64,000 bases of DNA, taken from positions 1 through 64,000 of the forward strand of contig JBCBCP010000007.1 of NCBI GenBank assembly GCA_038530575.1, in the 5' to 3' direction. A program made the position numbers and the translations under genes. This document shows, one piece after another, positions 1 through 7,963 of the stretch. The notes below the pieces were generated by a model. That model did no database searches and was not told the DNA's origin. It worked only from the letters and a program-made list of their open reading frames with translations. Positions within the stretch are counted from its first letter, which is position 1, and each line of letters starts with the position of its first letter. This DNA is from JBCBCP01 sp038530575 (GTDB lineage Bacteria; Pseudomonadota; Alphaproteobacteria; Rhodobacterales; Rhodobacteraceae).

Positions 1-1274
1 ATTTCTTGCAAGGCCGTCCTCAACAGCACTTTTTCCGCCTTGAAGCGGCTTTGATACCGCCCGACATTCACGCCCCAATGCCGCCCTCCGGATGTGGAGA
101 GCCGGGTGATGACCTCTGGCTCGGGCTCCGGGGCCGGCGCGACGCGGGCGATCACAAGGGTCTCGGGCCGGGCGGCTGGCCGGACAACCGGTTCCCGCGC
201 GGCGACGTTTTCGGGCGTCTGAGCGGCTTCGAGCGCGATCTGGATGTCGGATTTCAACACGGTGGGCGGCGCGGCTTCGGGTTTGACTTCGGCCACCAGA
301 ACGGGCGCGTCGGGGGCGGGCCGTAGCCGCGGGCGATAGGATTTTTTGACCAACCCGCTCACACGTACGATCTTGCCTGCAGCCTTTGTGCCGCCGCTGG
401 TCGCCGCCTCGGCATAGACGGGCGGCTTGGGCTTGTTGATGGGCGCACGGGATGGTGCCCTGCGAAACCCGAGGTCCAGAAGCTCTGCCACCTTGGCATT
501 TCGCGAGGCGGTGGACTTGCCGCCAAAAACGGTAGCGATGACCCGCTCGTTGCCGCGCTCGGCGCTGGCCACAAGGTTGAAGCCTGCCGCGCGGGTGTAG
601 CCCGTCTTGATCCCGTCGGCCCCGCGATAGGCGTTCAGCAGGCGGCGGTTGGTATTGTGCACGGTCGCGATCTTGGCCGACGTGCTGCGGCGCGAGAAGA
701 TGTTGTAGTATTGCGGGAAGTCATAGAACAGCCGCCGGCCCATCGTTGTCATGTCCCGCGCTGTGCTGAGATGACCTGCCTCTGTCAGGCCATGCGCGTT
801 CTTGAACGTCGTCCGCGTCATGCCCAAAGCCCGCGCCGTGCGCGTCATGCGCCGGGCAAAGGCGGCTTCGGACCCACTGATCGCCTCGGCAATGGCGGTC
901 GCGGCGTCGTTGGCCGATTTCACAGCCGCCGCGCGCACCAGATAGCGCAGCTTGATCCGGCTGCCCGCGCGCAGGCCAAGCTTGGAGGGTTGCTCGGCCG
1001 CGGCCTTTTTCGAGATGCGGACCATCGTGTCCATGCTGATCTCGCCCTTCTGGACCGCCTCAAACGCGACGTAGAGGGTCATCATCTTGGTGAGGGAGGC
1101 CGGGTGCAGGCGTTTATCCGCATTGCGCGAATGCAGAACCTCGCCCGTGCGCGCATCAATCACCATCGCAGCATAAGGGGCTGCAACCGCACTAAGCGGC
1201 AGCACGACCACAAGCCAGAAAACTGCAAGGATGAACAGCCCATTCCGGGCCGGCCGCATATGCCGCGCCGTCAC
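1..1274 (-). CDS. D-alanyl-D-alanine carboxypeptidase (PBP5/6 type) with SPOR domain, 3' end cut by window
   Basis: Periplasmic serine peptidase that trims the terminal D-Ala from peptidoglycan stem peptides. The translation shows a hydrophobic signal segment (about residues 13-31) ending in an alanine-rich cleavage region. The three S11-family active-site motifs follow: SLTK (60-63), SAN (120-122) and KTG (223-225). A proline/alanine-rich linker leads to a WGVNVG..QSRFKAE stretch typical of a SPOR septal-peptidoglycan-binding domain, which runs off the window. The start chosen is GTG at 1274, preceded by an AGGCAGG-like ribosome site; an in-frame ATG at 1259 is the alternative. The SPOR domain suggests action at the division site. 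Confidence 0.92.
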   Translation of the reverse strand, partial: MTARHMRPARNGLFILAVFWLVVVLPLSAVAAPYAAMVIDARTGEVLHSRNADKRLHPASLTKMMTLYVAFEAVQKGEISMDTMVRISKKAAAEQPSKLGLRAGSRIKLRYLVRAAAVKSANDAATAIAEAISGSEAAFARRMTRTARALGMTRTTFKNAHGLTEAGHLSTARDMTTMGRRLFYDFPQYYNIFSRRSTSAKIATVHNTNRRLLNAYRGADGIKTGYTRAAGFNLVASAERGNERVIATVFGGKSTASRNAKVAELLDLGFRRAPSRAPINKPKPPVYAEAATSGGTKAAGKIVRVSGLVKKSYRPRLRPAPDAPVLVAEVKPEAAPPTVLKSDIQIALEAAQTPENVAAREPVVRPAARPETLVIARVAPAPEPEPEVITRLSTSGGRHWGVNVGRYQSRFKAEKVLLRTALQE

Positions 1275-1523
1275 GATAAACCTGCCTTTTTTGCCTCAAT
1301 GCCCCCGGTTGTTCCGGGTGGCTTATGCTTAAGCGTACCACGCGTGCGCGATCCGATAAAGTTTTGACTGCCGCGCGTTAACCACTTTCTCGGGGCAGAT
1401 GTTGGGGATCGGCAGGTATTCCCCCTCTAGGGAGGCGAATGTGGCAGGAATGTGGCAGGCGTGGGGCGCCCGTGCCTTATTCTGTTTGCAGGCGGCGCGG
1501 CGCTGTTCCGTTCCGCAGCGCCG

Positions 1524-2213
1524 TCATCCCGCCATCCGGTCCAGCCAGACCGGCAGCGCGCCAAGGTCGGGCAGTTTGGCAAAGCGCGCGTGCCCCGTCG
1601 GCTCCGGCGCGGCCTCCACCGACCACTCCAGCCCGTGCGGGACAAACACGCCCCAGCCGCCCGCATCGATCATGGCGACCACGTCCGATTTCATCGAATT
1701 GCCGATCATCACCGCGTCATCAATCCGGGGGCCAAAGAGGCGCAGGTAGGTGTCCGGGACCTTGTCCGATACAATCTCCACCCGGTCGAACATCTCGCCC
1801 AGGCCCGATTGCGCCAGCTTGCGTTCCTGATGCAGCAGGTCGCCCTTGGTGATGAGCCACACCGGGGCATAGCGTTGCGCGGCCGCGACCGCCTCCGCGG
1901 CGTGGGGCAGCAGTTCGACAGGATGCGCCAGCATCTCGCGCCCGGCGGCGACGATTTCCGCGATGACCGCGCCCGGCACCGCGTTGTTCGTCACCTCAAG
2001 CGCGGTCTCAATCATCGACAGCACAAAGCCCTTCACCCCGAACCCATAGGCCCCGAGGTTGCGCCGCTCTGCCTGCTCGAGCCGTTCCATGAGGCCCGTC
2101 CCCTCCGCGTAAGGCGCCAGCAATTCAGCAAAGCGCGCCTGTTCGGCGGCAAAGAACCGTTCATTGTGCCACAACGTGTCATCTGCATCGAAGGCAATCG
2201 CGCTGAACTGCAT
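1524..2213 (-). CDS. HAD-superfamily hydrolase
   Basis: Haloacid-dehalogenase-like hydrolase of 229 residues, probably a small-molecule phosphatase. Motif I is DADDT at residues 9-13, with Asp9 as nucleophile and Asp11 as acid/base. Motif II is the ITKGD segment in the middle, and motif IV is the GNSMKSD segment with the metal-binding Asp. The length and helical cap between motifs I and II fit subfamily IA. It is transcribed divergently from clpS. The substrate cannot be read from sequence. Confidence 0.88.
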   Translation of the reverse strand: MQFSAIAFDADDTLWHNERFFAAEQARFAELLAPYAEGTGLMERLEQAERRNLGAYGFGVKGFVLSMIETALEVTNNAVPGAVIAEIVAAGREMLAHPVELLPHAAEAVAAAQRYAPVWLITKGDLLHQERKLAQSGLGEMFDRVEIVSDKVPDTYLRLFGPRIDDAVMIGNSMKSDVVAMIDAGGWGVFVPHGLEWSVEAAPEPTGHARFAKLPDLGALPVWLDRMAG

Positions 2214-2293
2214 GGCCTACGTCCCTCTTTTCTCAGCCCCGGGTTGCGTTATATAGGAGGCTTCAGACGGCACACACCAGCAATGGGCGCTTC

Positions 2294-2647
2294 ATGTATC
2301 TCGATCCGCGAATGATGGCAGACAAGGACGATGACACCGGCGGCGATGACAGCGATATCGCCGTCATCACCAAGGCCAAGCCCAAGACAAAGCGCCCGCC
2401 GCTTTACAAGGTGCTGCTGCTGAATGACGACTACACGCCGATGGAGTTCGTGGTGCACGTGCTTGAACGGTTCTTTGGCCTGAGCCACGCGCAGGCGTTC
2501 GAGATCATGCTGACCGTGCACAAAAAGGGTGTCGCGGTTGTGGGTGTGTTCAGCCACGAGATTGCAGAGACAAAGGTCGCGCAGGTGATGGACTTTGCCC
2601 GCCGGCATCAGCATCCGCTGCAGTGCACGATGGAAAAAGAAGAATAA
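2294..2647 (+). CDS. clpS: ATP-dependent Clp protease adaptor ClpS
   Basis: N-recognin that delivers N-end-rule substrates to the ClpAP protease. The core contains the diagnostic LLLNDDYTPMEFVV segment, in which the Asn-Asp-Asp and Met line the N-degron pocket, followed by the A..IM..VH..G helix and C-terminal strand. The family is usually about 100-115 residues, and this frame gives 117. Met codons at 2312 and 2315 are alternative starts, because the first six residues precede the usual acidic disordered N-terminus. clpA is not in the window. Confidence 0.93.
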   Translation: MYLDPRMMADKDDDTGGDDSDIAVITKAKPKTKRPPLYKVLLLNDDYTPMEFVVHVLERFFGLSHAQAFEIMLTVHKKGVAVVGVFSHEIAETKVAQVMDFARRHQHPLQCTMEKEE

Positions 2648-2654
2648 ACATGCC

Positions 2655-2740
2655 GGTTTCCGAACGCGGAAACCCGCCCAGCGTCTGGCGTTTCAAACCC
2701 ATGCCCACCTCCCGCCCGGAAATCCGCGTTCGGATTTCCG
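2655..2740. repeat. Twin hairpins between clpS and the RsmC-like gene
   Basis: Two perfect inverted repeats lie in the gap. The first, at 2655-2674, has 8-base arms GGTTTCCG/CGGAAACC around AACG. The second, at 2717-2740, has 10-base arms CGGAAATCCG/CGGATTTCCG around CGTT. The centre of the second (CCGCGTTCGG) is the exact reverse complement of the centre of the first (CCGAACGCGG), so the two are inverted copies of one another. A similar pair with the same outer stems lies at 29663-29707. The second hairpin sits immediately before the next start codon. Confidence 0.85.
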
Positions 2741-2747
2741 CCCCCTG

Positions 2748-3695
2748 ATGATCGACGCGCGTCTGCCCCTTGCGCTGGAAGCCGGGTTTGCCCCTGGCAC
2801 GCGTCCGGCCGTGTTTCATCCGGCACCTGGCGCGGACTTGTCCGATGTTCCGCAGGCGCAGGTGATCTCTCCACTCGCCACGGTGCACGCGGCATTTCCT
2901 GAGGCTGTAACAGAGGCGGATGGCCCCTACACCGCCGCGATCGTGGCGATCCCCCGCGCCAAGGCTGAGGCGCGCGCGCTGGTTGCCGAGGCCATGGCGG
3001 CGACGCAGGGCCCGGTTCTGATCGACGGGCAAAAGACAGACGGGATCGATTCGCTTTTGAAGGAGATCCGCAGCCGCGCCGCCCCCACTGCACCTATTGC
3101 CAAAGCGCATGGCAAAGCGTTCTGGCTGGACAGCACCGATGCTTTTGCGGACTGGGCGCAGGGCCCCGCGCTGACCCCGGGCGGCTTCTGGACCGCGCCG
3201 GGCGTCTTTTCGGCGGATGGCATTGATGATGGCTCCGCCCTTCTGGCGGCGGCGCTGCCGGAGACGCTCGGCCGCCATGTTGCGGATCTGGGCGCGGGCT
3301 GGGGGATGCTGTCGGCGCATATCCTGACCCGGCCCGATGTCGCCGCCTGCCATCTTGTCGAAAACCACCACCTCGCGCTGGAATGCGCCAAGAGCAACGT
3401 GACCGACGCGCGGGCGCAGTACCATTGGGCCGATGCGACCCGTTGGCAGCATCCGCAGATCGACACGGTCGTCATGAACCCGCCCTTTCATACGGGCCGC
3501 AGCCCGGACCCTGCGCTTGGCCGCGCGTTCATCGCTTCCGCAGCGCGCCTGCTGGCGCCAAGGGGGCAGTTGTGGATGGTCGCGAACCGCCATTTGCCGT
3601 ATGAAGAGACCCTGCACGCCCATTTTGCGCAGGTGCAGGAAATCGGGGGCGACGCGCGGTTCAAGCTGACCCACGCCGCCAAACCGCGGAGGTAG
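2748..3695 (+). CDS. Class I SAM-dependent methyltransferase, RsmC-like (16S rRNA m2G1207 type)
   Basis: Predicted rRNA guanine-N2 methyltransferase of 315 residues. The C-terminal half has the Rossmann motif VADLGAGWGMLSA for S-adenosylmethionine and the catalytic NPPFHTG tetrapeptide region, characteristic of RsmC and RsmD-type N2-guanine methyltransferases. The N-terminal half resembles the degenerate methyltransferase domain of RsmC. The reading frame is open from 2595, but the upstream part crosses the twin hairpins, so ATG 2748 is preferred. It ends three bases before the SDR start. E. coli RsmC is about 340 residues. Confidence 0.85.
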   Translation: MIDARLPLALEAGFAPGTRPAVFHPAPGADLSDVPQAQVISPLATVHAAFPEAVTEADGPYTAAIVAIPRAKAEARALVAEAMAATQGPVLIDGQKTDGIDSLLKEIRSRAAPTAPIAKAHGKAFWLDSTDAFADWAQGPALTPGGFWTAPGVFSADGIDDGSALLAAALPETLGRHVADLGAGWGMLSAHILTRPDVAACHLVENHHLALECAKSNVTDARAQYHWADATRWQHPQIDTVVMNPPFHTGRSPDPALGRAFIASAARLLAPRGQLWMVANRHLPYEETLHAHFAQVQEIGGDARFKLTHAAKPRR

Positions 3696-3698
3696 CTC

Positions 3699-4499
3699 AT
3701 GTCCTTTTCCATCAGCGGCAAGACGGCCATCGTCACCGGCGCAGCCAACGGCATTGGCCTGTCCATCGCGCGGCATTTTGCCGACAAGGGCGCCAACGTG
3801 ATGTGCGCCGACATGGACGAAAAACGCCTGATCGAGGAAATCGGCGACAGCGATGACGAAGGCAACATGCGGGTCTTTGCGGGCGATTTGCGTCAGCGTC
3901 TGACCGTGGCCAACCTCGTGTCGGCCACCATTGATGCGTTCGATTCCGTGGACATCCTCGTGAATGCCTCGCGGCAGGTGATGGAAACCGATGCGCTTGA
4001 TGTTGAGGACAACAGCGTCGAGGCGCTGATCGAACAGAACCTGATGACCGCCTTGCGCCTCAGCCAGGCGGTGGCGCGCCGCATGATACGGCAGGCCGAG
4101 GTGGGCGGAACGGGGCAGGTCGGCGCCATCATCAACCTCAGCTCTACGGCGGCGCGGCAGACCCGGCCTGAACTGCTTGGCTATTCGGTCGCCGCTGCCG
4201 CGCTGGAGCAGATGACGCGCTCGTTGGCGCTTGTGCTGGCCCCGCACCGCATCCGGTGCAATGCGGTCGCCTTTGGCTCGGTCATGTCCGCCTCGCTGAA
4301 ACATGCAATCCTCGAACATGACGGCTGGCGCGAAGACATCGAAACCCACACGCCGCTCGAACGTATCGCAAGCCCGTCTGAACTGGTCGACGCGGTGCAG
4401 TTCCTCGCGTCCGAAGGGTCTGGCTTCATGACGGGCGAGGTGGTCACTGTGGACGGCGGGCGCTCGTTGCTTGATCCGGTGGCCGCGCCTGCGCATTGA
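3699..4499 (+). CDS. SDR-family protein lacking the catalytic lysine
   Basis: Short-chain dehydrogenase/reductase fold of 266 residues. The cofactor motif TGAANGIG is at 13-20, NAS replaces the usual NAG at 89-91, and the catalytic Ser (149) and Tyr162 are present. The position four after the tyrosine, lysine in active SDRs, is Ala166 (codons TAT TCG GTC GCC GCT). The C-terminal GEVVTVDGG signature is intact. Loss of lysine predicts poor or absent classical oxidoreductase activity, so the protein may be a pseudoenzyme or use altered chemistry. It starts three bases after the methyltransferase stop, implying co-transcription. Confidence 0.88.
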   Translation: MSFSISGKTAIVTGAANGIGLSIARHFADKGANVMCADMDEKRLIEEIGDSDDEGNMRVFAGDLRQRLTVANLVSATIDAFDSVDILVNASRQVMETDALDVEDNSVEALIEQNLMTALRLSQAVARRMIRQAEVGGTGQVGAIINLSSTAARQTRPELLGYSVAAAALEQMTRSLALVLAPHRIRCNAVAFGSVMSASLKHAILEHDGWREDIETHTPLERIASPSELVDAVQFLASEGSGFMTGEVVTVDGGRSLLDPVAAPAH

Positions 4500-4538
4500 C
4501 ACAGCGCATTTGCGCGCGGCCCCGAATCCGGTAGAATG

Positions 4539-4556
4539 TGTCAACCAAACAGGACA
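4539..4556. promoter_or_regulatory. Candidate PpsR/CrtJ operator upstream of hemF (TGT-N12-ACA)
   Basis: TGTCAACCAAACAGGACA matches the TGT-N12-ACA consensus of the photosynthesis repressor PpsR/CrtJ and shares TGTCAACC with the site between hemC and hemE. It lies 9-26 bases before the chosen hemF ATG, overlapping the ribosome site, where a repressor would block transcription or elongation. The motif is short, so the evidence is its recurrence at heme genes. Confidence 0.5.
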
Positions 4557-4564
4557 CATTCCGC

Positions 4565-5455
4565 ATGACTGAACAATTTGACACGCACAAAGCCCGCGCC
4601 AGCGGTTGGTTCCGCGATCTGCGCGATCAGATCGTCGCCGCGTTCGAGGGGCTCGAGGACAGCCACGAGGCTGGCCCCCTTGCAGAGGCCGCGCCGGGCC
4701 GGTTCGAGGTGACCGAGACCAAGCGCACCTCCGATGATGGCAGCGATGCGGGTGGCGGCCTGATGAGTGTGATGCGCGGCGGGCGCGTGTTCGAAAAGGT
4801 CGGCGTGAACGTATCGACCGTTTACGGCACGCTTGGCGACCGGGCGCAAAAGGCGATGGCCGCACGCGGCATTCCCGGCATGTCCTCTGATCCGCGGTTC
4901 TGGGCGTCGGGCATCAGCCTTGTGGCCCATATGCAGAACCCGCATGTGCCAGCCGTTCACATGAACACGCGCATGTTCTGGACCCCGCACGCGTGGTGGT
5001 TCGGCGGCGGGTCCGATCTGAACCCGTGCCTGGAGTATGACGAGGACACGGCGCATTTCCACGCCACCCAGAAGGCGCATCTCGACCCGCATGGCGCCAA
5101 GTACTATCCGCGCCTCAAAGCCTGGGCGGACGAGTATTTCTATGTCCCGCACCGCGGGCGGGCGCGGGGCGTTGGCGGCATCTTTATGGACGATCTGAAC
5201 ACCGGCGATTGGGAGGCGGATTTCGCCCTGACCCAGGACATCGGCCGCGCCTTCCTGCCCGCCTATGTGCCGCTCGTGGAAAAGCGCCGGGTGCAGGACT
5301 GGAACGAGGCGGATAAGGACGCACAGTTGGTGCACCGCGGGCTCTATGCCGAATACAACCTTGTCTATGACCGGGGCACCAAATTCGGGCTCGAGACGGG
5401 GCACGACGCCAATGCGGTGCTGATGAGCCTGCCGCCACTGGCAAAGTGGGTGTGA
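4565..5455 (+). CDS. hemF: Oxygen-dependent coproporphyrinogen III oxidase
   Basis: Cytoplasmic enzyme that oxidatively decarboxylates coproporphyrinogen III to protoporphyrinogen IX in heme synthesis, using O2. The 296-residue product carries the conserved HMNTRMFW and WWFGGGSDLNP segments and the C-terminal LVYDRGTKFGL and LMSLPP..KW blocks of HemF. ATG 4565 is preferred because AGGA precedes it by about nine bases and HemF proteins begin near here; a GTG at 4538 is also open. The requirement for O2 suits an aerobic organism. A possible PpsR-type site lies just upstream. Confidence 0.96.
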   Translation: MTEQFDTHKARASGWFRDLRDQIVAAFEGLEDSHEAGPLAEAAPGRFEVTETKRTSDDGSDAGGGLMSVMRGGRVFEKVGVNVSTVYGTLGDRAQKAMAARGIPGMSSDPRFWASGISLVAHMQNPHVPAVHMNTRMFWTPHAWWFGGGSDLNPCLEYDEDTAHFHATQKAHLDPHGAKYYPRLKAWADEYFYVPHRGRARGVGGIFMDDLNTGDWEADFALTQDIGRAFLPAYVPLVEKRRVQDWNEADKDAQLVHRGLYAEYNLVYDRGTKFGLETGHDANAVLMSLPPLAKWV

Positions 5456-5470
5456 TCCTAGTGCCCTTAG

Positions 5471-5491
5471 GGTGCGCATTCATTGCGCACC
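5471..5491. terminator. Hairpin between convergent hemF and GNAT genes
   Basis: Perfect 8-base stem GGTGCGCA/TGCGCACC with loop TTCAT, between the hemF stop (5455) and the stop of the opposing acetyltransferase (5501). No T-run follows, so it would act as a bidirectional 3'-end structure rather than a strong intrinsic terminator. A smaller CCC-TTA-GGG hairpin precedes it. Confidence 0.65.
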
Positions 5492-5500
5492 TGCCCGGCC

Positions 5501-5947
5501 TCAGCCGCCCCCTCGTGGCGGCACCCGCCGCATCTGCATCCCGAATTTCTGATCCGCGCTGAACCCGAGGCGCTCGTAAAACCCGCGCGCCCCGTTGTCC
5601 TGCCCGGTCAACAGCATTATCTTGTAGCAATCCGCGACCCACGCGGCGTTTATGGCGGCTTGCATCGCGTCCCGCCCGTGCCCCGTACCGCGAAGGCTTG
5701 GCAAGGAAGCGACATTTTCGATCAGCGCATAGGGCCGTGCCCCGCGGGTCATGTTGGGCAAGACGTGCAGCGTCACGACCGCCGCCAAAGTGCCCCCGTC
5801 GAAGCTGCCGAAAATTGTGGTGCCCGGATGCGCCAAAATCGTGGTAAAGGCCGCTTCGCCCGCCACTTCATCTGACAAAACCTCAAAGACTGGGTGCGCA
5901 TCAGCATAATCAGAACCCCGCAAGGGCCGCGTCAGGCGCTGCGCCAT
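5501..5947 (-). CDS. GNAT family N-acetyltransferase
   Basis: Single GNAT domain of 148 residues. The acetyl-CoA-binding motif A is seen as ASLPSLRGTGHGRDAM, with the R-G-x-G-x-G-like pyrophosphate loop, followed by the C-terminal NGARGFYERLGF motif B. The start overlaps the end of the upstream desaturase gene by 16 bases, so the two are probably co-transcribed. The acceptor substrate is not evident. This protein is not closely similar to the five-gene GNAT array near ffh. Confidence 0.88.
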   Translation of the reverse strand: MAQRLTRPLRGSDYADAHPVFEVLSDEVAGEAAFTTILAHPGTTIFGSFDGGTLAAVVTLHVLPNMTRGARPYALIENVASLPSLRGTGHGRDAMQAAINAAWVADCYKIMLLTGQDNGARGFYERLGFSADQKFGMQMRRVPPRGGG

Positions 5948-6876
5948 CCGGCTTCTTTCATTGCGTCCAGATAGGTCGGCGCGATCCGCATATTTCCCCC
6001 AAGCCCCCGGTCCAGCAGCGCGGCGTGCAGCGCCGGAAGGCGCCAGCAGGGCACGTGCATCACCATGTGATGTTCAAGGTGATAGTTCACCCAATAGGGC
6101 GCCACGAGCGCCCGCGCGATGGGGCCGGCATAGGTCGTGCGTACGTTCTGCAGCGGGTTATCTGACCGCTCCACCGCGCCGTGTTCGGCGATGTTGCGCA
6201 CCCGCAGGACAAACTGGAACCATGTCAGGTAAGGCAGCACCCAAAAGACCAGTCCCCACCACCACGCGCCCGCTAGCGAAACCGCCAGCGCGACGCCGAA
6301 GAACACGGGAAAGGCATATCCAATTGTGTTGGACTTGAACGCCTGCGCGGCTTCGCCCTTCGCCGCCTCTATCGCGTCATCATCTCCGGCCAGTTTCACA
6401 AACAGCATCACTTGACCGAGCAGCTGTTTCACACCCGTCTGCCCGGTCAGATCGCGCAAAAACTTGCGCTTCATCGAGGCGTGGGTGGCCGGGAATTTCT
6501 CGGACAGTTTCAGGTCCGGGTCCTTGTCGGTCTGCGTGTGGCGGTGGTGGCTGAGGTGGTAATGCCGATACGCCGCCAGATCGGCCATGATCGGCCAGCC
6601 GCACAGCCAGGTGCCGACCCAGTCATTGACCGCCCGGTTCGCAAAAAGCGCGTTGTGGGCCGCCTCGTGCATCAGGATCGCCAGGCCCAATTGCCGCGAG
6701 CCAATCAGCACGATGGCCAGCAGTGCGGTAAACGGGTTCGGCCACAGGGCAAACAGTGCGATGGCCCCAAGGATGACGGCCCAACAATGGGCCACCAGCC
6801 ATGCGCCCATCAGATTTGACCGCTGGGCCAGCGGGCGGATCTCGTCAGAGCTCAGATATGTCTTGCCGGGTGTCAT
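5932..6876 (-). CDS. Membrane fatty acid desaturase
   Basis: Integral-membrane diiron desaturase of 314 residues. The three histidine boxes are visible: HEAAH (70-74), HYHLSHHRH (105-113) and, near the C-terminus, HLEHH. Hydrophobic segments flank the boxes (about 28-45, 50-68, 185-215). It inserts a double bond into acyl chains using O2 and an electron carrier. Family members are used for membrane-fluidity adjustment or for carotenoid-like substrates; the exact substrate is unknown. It overlaps the downstream GNAT gene. Confidence 0.9.
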   Translation of the reverse strand: MTPGKTYLSSDEIRPLAQRSNLMGAWLVAHCWAVILGAIALFALWPNPFTALLAIVLIGSRQLGLAILMHEAAHNALFANRAVNDWVGTWLCGWPIMADLAAYRHYHLSHHRHTQTDKDPDLKLSEKFPATHASMKRKFLRDLTGQTGVKQLLGQVMLFVKLAGDDDAIEAAKGEAAQAFKSNTIGYAFPVFFGVALAVSLAGAWWWGLVFWVLPYLTWFQFVLRVRNIAEHGAVERSDNPLQNVRTTYAGPIARALVAPYWVNYHLEHHMVMHVPCWRLPALHAALLDRGLGGNMRIAPTYLDAMKEAGWRSA

Positions 6877-6929
6877 GACTGAAAGCGTGCGGTGGCAGCC
6901 GCCGTTCGGTCAAGACTAACGCGGCGTCC

Positions 6930-7898
6930 TCAGTGCCAGTCGAAAAAGCCCGTGCCGGCGCGTGCCAGCAGCTCTTCGCCCAGAGCGCGGCCCAGCATTT
7001 CGCCATCCGCGGCATCGCCCGTGCGCGTGGCGGCGATGGCTTCTGATCCGTCCGGGCGCAGCACTTCGCCGCGCAGCGTCAGGGTGGCGCCGTCCAAGGT
7101 GGCGAGGCCTGCAATCGGCGTCTCGCACGAGCCATCCAAAGTGAGGAGAAAGCTGCGTTCGGCGCGCAGGCGGTCGCCTGTATCTGTGTCGTGGATCGCC
7201 TCCAACAAGCGCGCCACGCGGTTGTCTTCGGCCCGCCGCTCGATCCCGATGGCGCCCTGTGCGATGGCGGGCAGCATGTCGCCGGGGTCAATCGGGGTGG
7301 CCGGGACGTCGTCCATCTTGAGCCGGTTGAGGCCTGCGCACGCCAGAAATGTACAGTCCGCGACCCCCTCGTTCAGCTTTTTCAGCCGTGTCTGGAGATT
7401 GCCGCGAAACTCGACCACGTTCAGGTCTTTGCGGCGATGGCGTAATTGCGCCCGGCGGCGCAGCGACGAGGTGCCGACGGTCGCGCCCTCGGGCAGGTCC
7501 GCGAGAGAGGTGGCAGAGGGCGAGATGAACGCATCGCGCACGTCCTCGCGCGGGAGGAACGTGTCCAGTAGCAACCCTTCCGGCTGGACCGTTGGCATGT
7601 CCTTCATCGAGTGTACGGCAATGTCGATCTTGCCTGCTGCGAGGTCCTCTTCAATCTCGCGGGTGAACAGGCCCTTGTTGCCGATCTCTTTCAGCGGCAT
7701 GTCCTTGTCGACCATAAAGCGATCGTCACCCGACACCTTGATCACAACGATTTCGAAAGCCTCTTCGGGCAGGTTCCAAGCTGCGGCGAGCCGGGTGCGG
7801 GTCTCGTGCGCCTGCGCAAGCGCCAGCGGCGAGCCGCGCGTGCCGATCTTGAGCGGGACATCGGGGGAGGGGTGCTGCACTGTCTTGGGGGCCTTCAT
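6930..7898 (-). CDS. hemC: Hydroxymethylbilane synthase (porphobilinogen deaminase)
   Basis: Polymerises four porphobilinogens into hydroxymethylbilane, the third step of tetrapyrrole synthesis. The product has the KIGTRGSPLALAQ start, the VGTSSLRRRAQL arginine-rich cofactor-binding segment and LDGSCETPIAG, whose cysteine (about residue 258) carries the dipyrromethane cofactor. Length is 322 residues, normal for the family. ATG 7898 is chosen; an in-frame GTG at 7907 is equally open. It is divergent from hemE across about 65 bases that contain a PpsR-like operator. Confidence 0.96.
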   Translation of the reverse strand: MKAPKTVQHPSPDVPLKIGTRGSPLALAQAHETRTRLAAAWNLPEEAFEIVVIKVSGDDRFMVDKDMPLKEIGNKGLFTREIEEDLAAGKIDIAVHSMKDMPTVQPEGLLLDTFLPREDVRDAFISPSATSLADLPEGATVGTSSLRRRAQLRHRRKDLNVVEFRGNLQTRLKKLNEGVADCTFLACAGLNRLKMDDVPATPIDPGDMLPAIAQGAIGIERRAEDNRVARLLEAIHDTDTGDRLRAERSFLLTLDGSCETPIAGLATLDGATLTLRGEVLRPDGSEAIAATRTGDAADGEMLGRALGEELLARAGTGFFDWH

Positions 7899-7908
7899 GG
7901 GTTGCACA

Positions 7909-7926
7909 TGTCAACCTAACCTGACA
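7909..7926. promoter_or_regulatory. Candidate PpsR/CrtJ operator between hemC and hemE
   Basis: TGTCAACCTAACCTGACA is TGT-N12-ACA, with the extra dyad TGTCA/TGACA. It lies between the divergent start codons, 11 bases upstream of hemC and 38 upstream of hemE, placed to control both. From memory, hemC and hemE belong to the PpsR regulon of Rhodobacter sphaeroides. The hemF site at 4539 shares the first eight bases. The regulator itself is not in the window. Confidence 0.6.
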
Positions 7927-7963
7927 CTCTGCGCCGGTGAAGGCAAGCCTTGGAGACGTGCGC

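Noticed and set aside
2595..2747. N-terminal extension of the RsmC-like methyltransferase
   Set aside because: The extension overlaps the end of clpS and translates both twin hairpins; the product from ATG 2748 begins as a normal family member.
2550..4865. Minus-strand open frame of 771 codons across clpS, the RsmC-like gene and the SDR
   Set aside because: Composition is arginine-rich with no recognisable motif, and it covers several real plus-strand genes including their intergenic hairpins.
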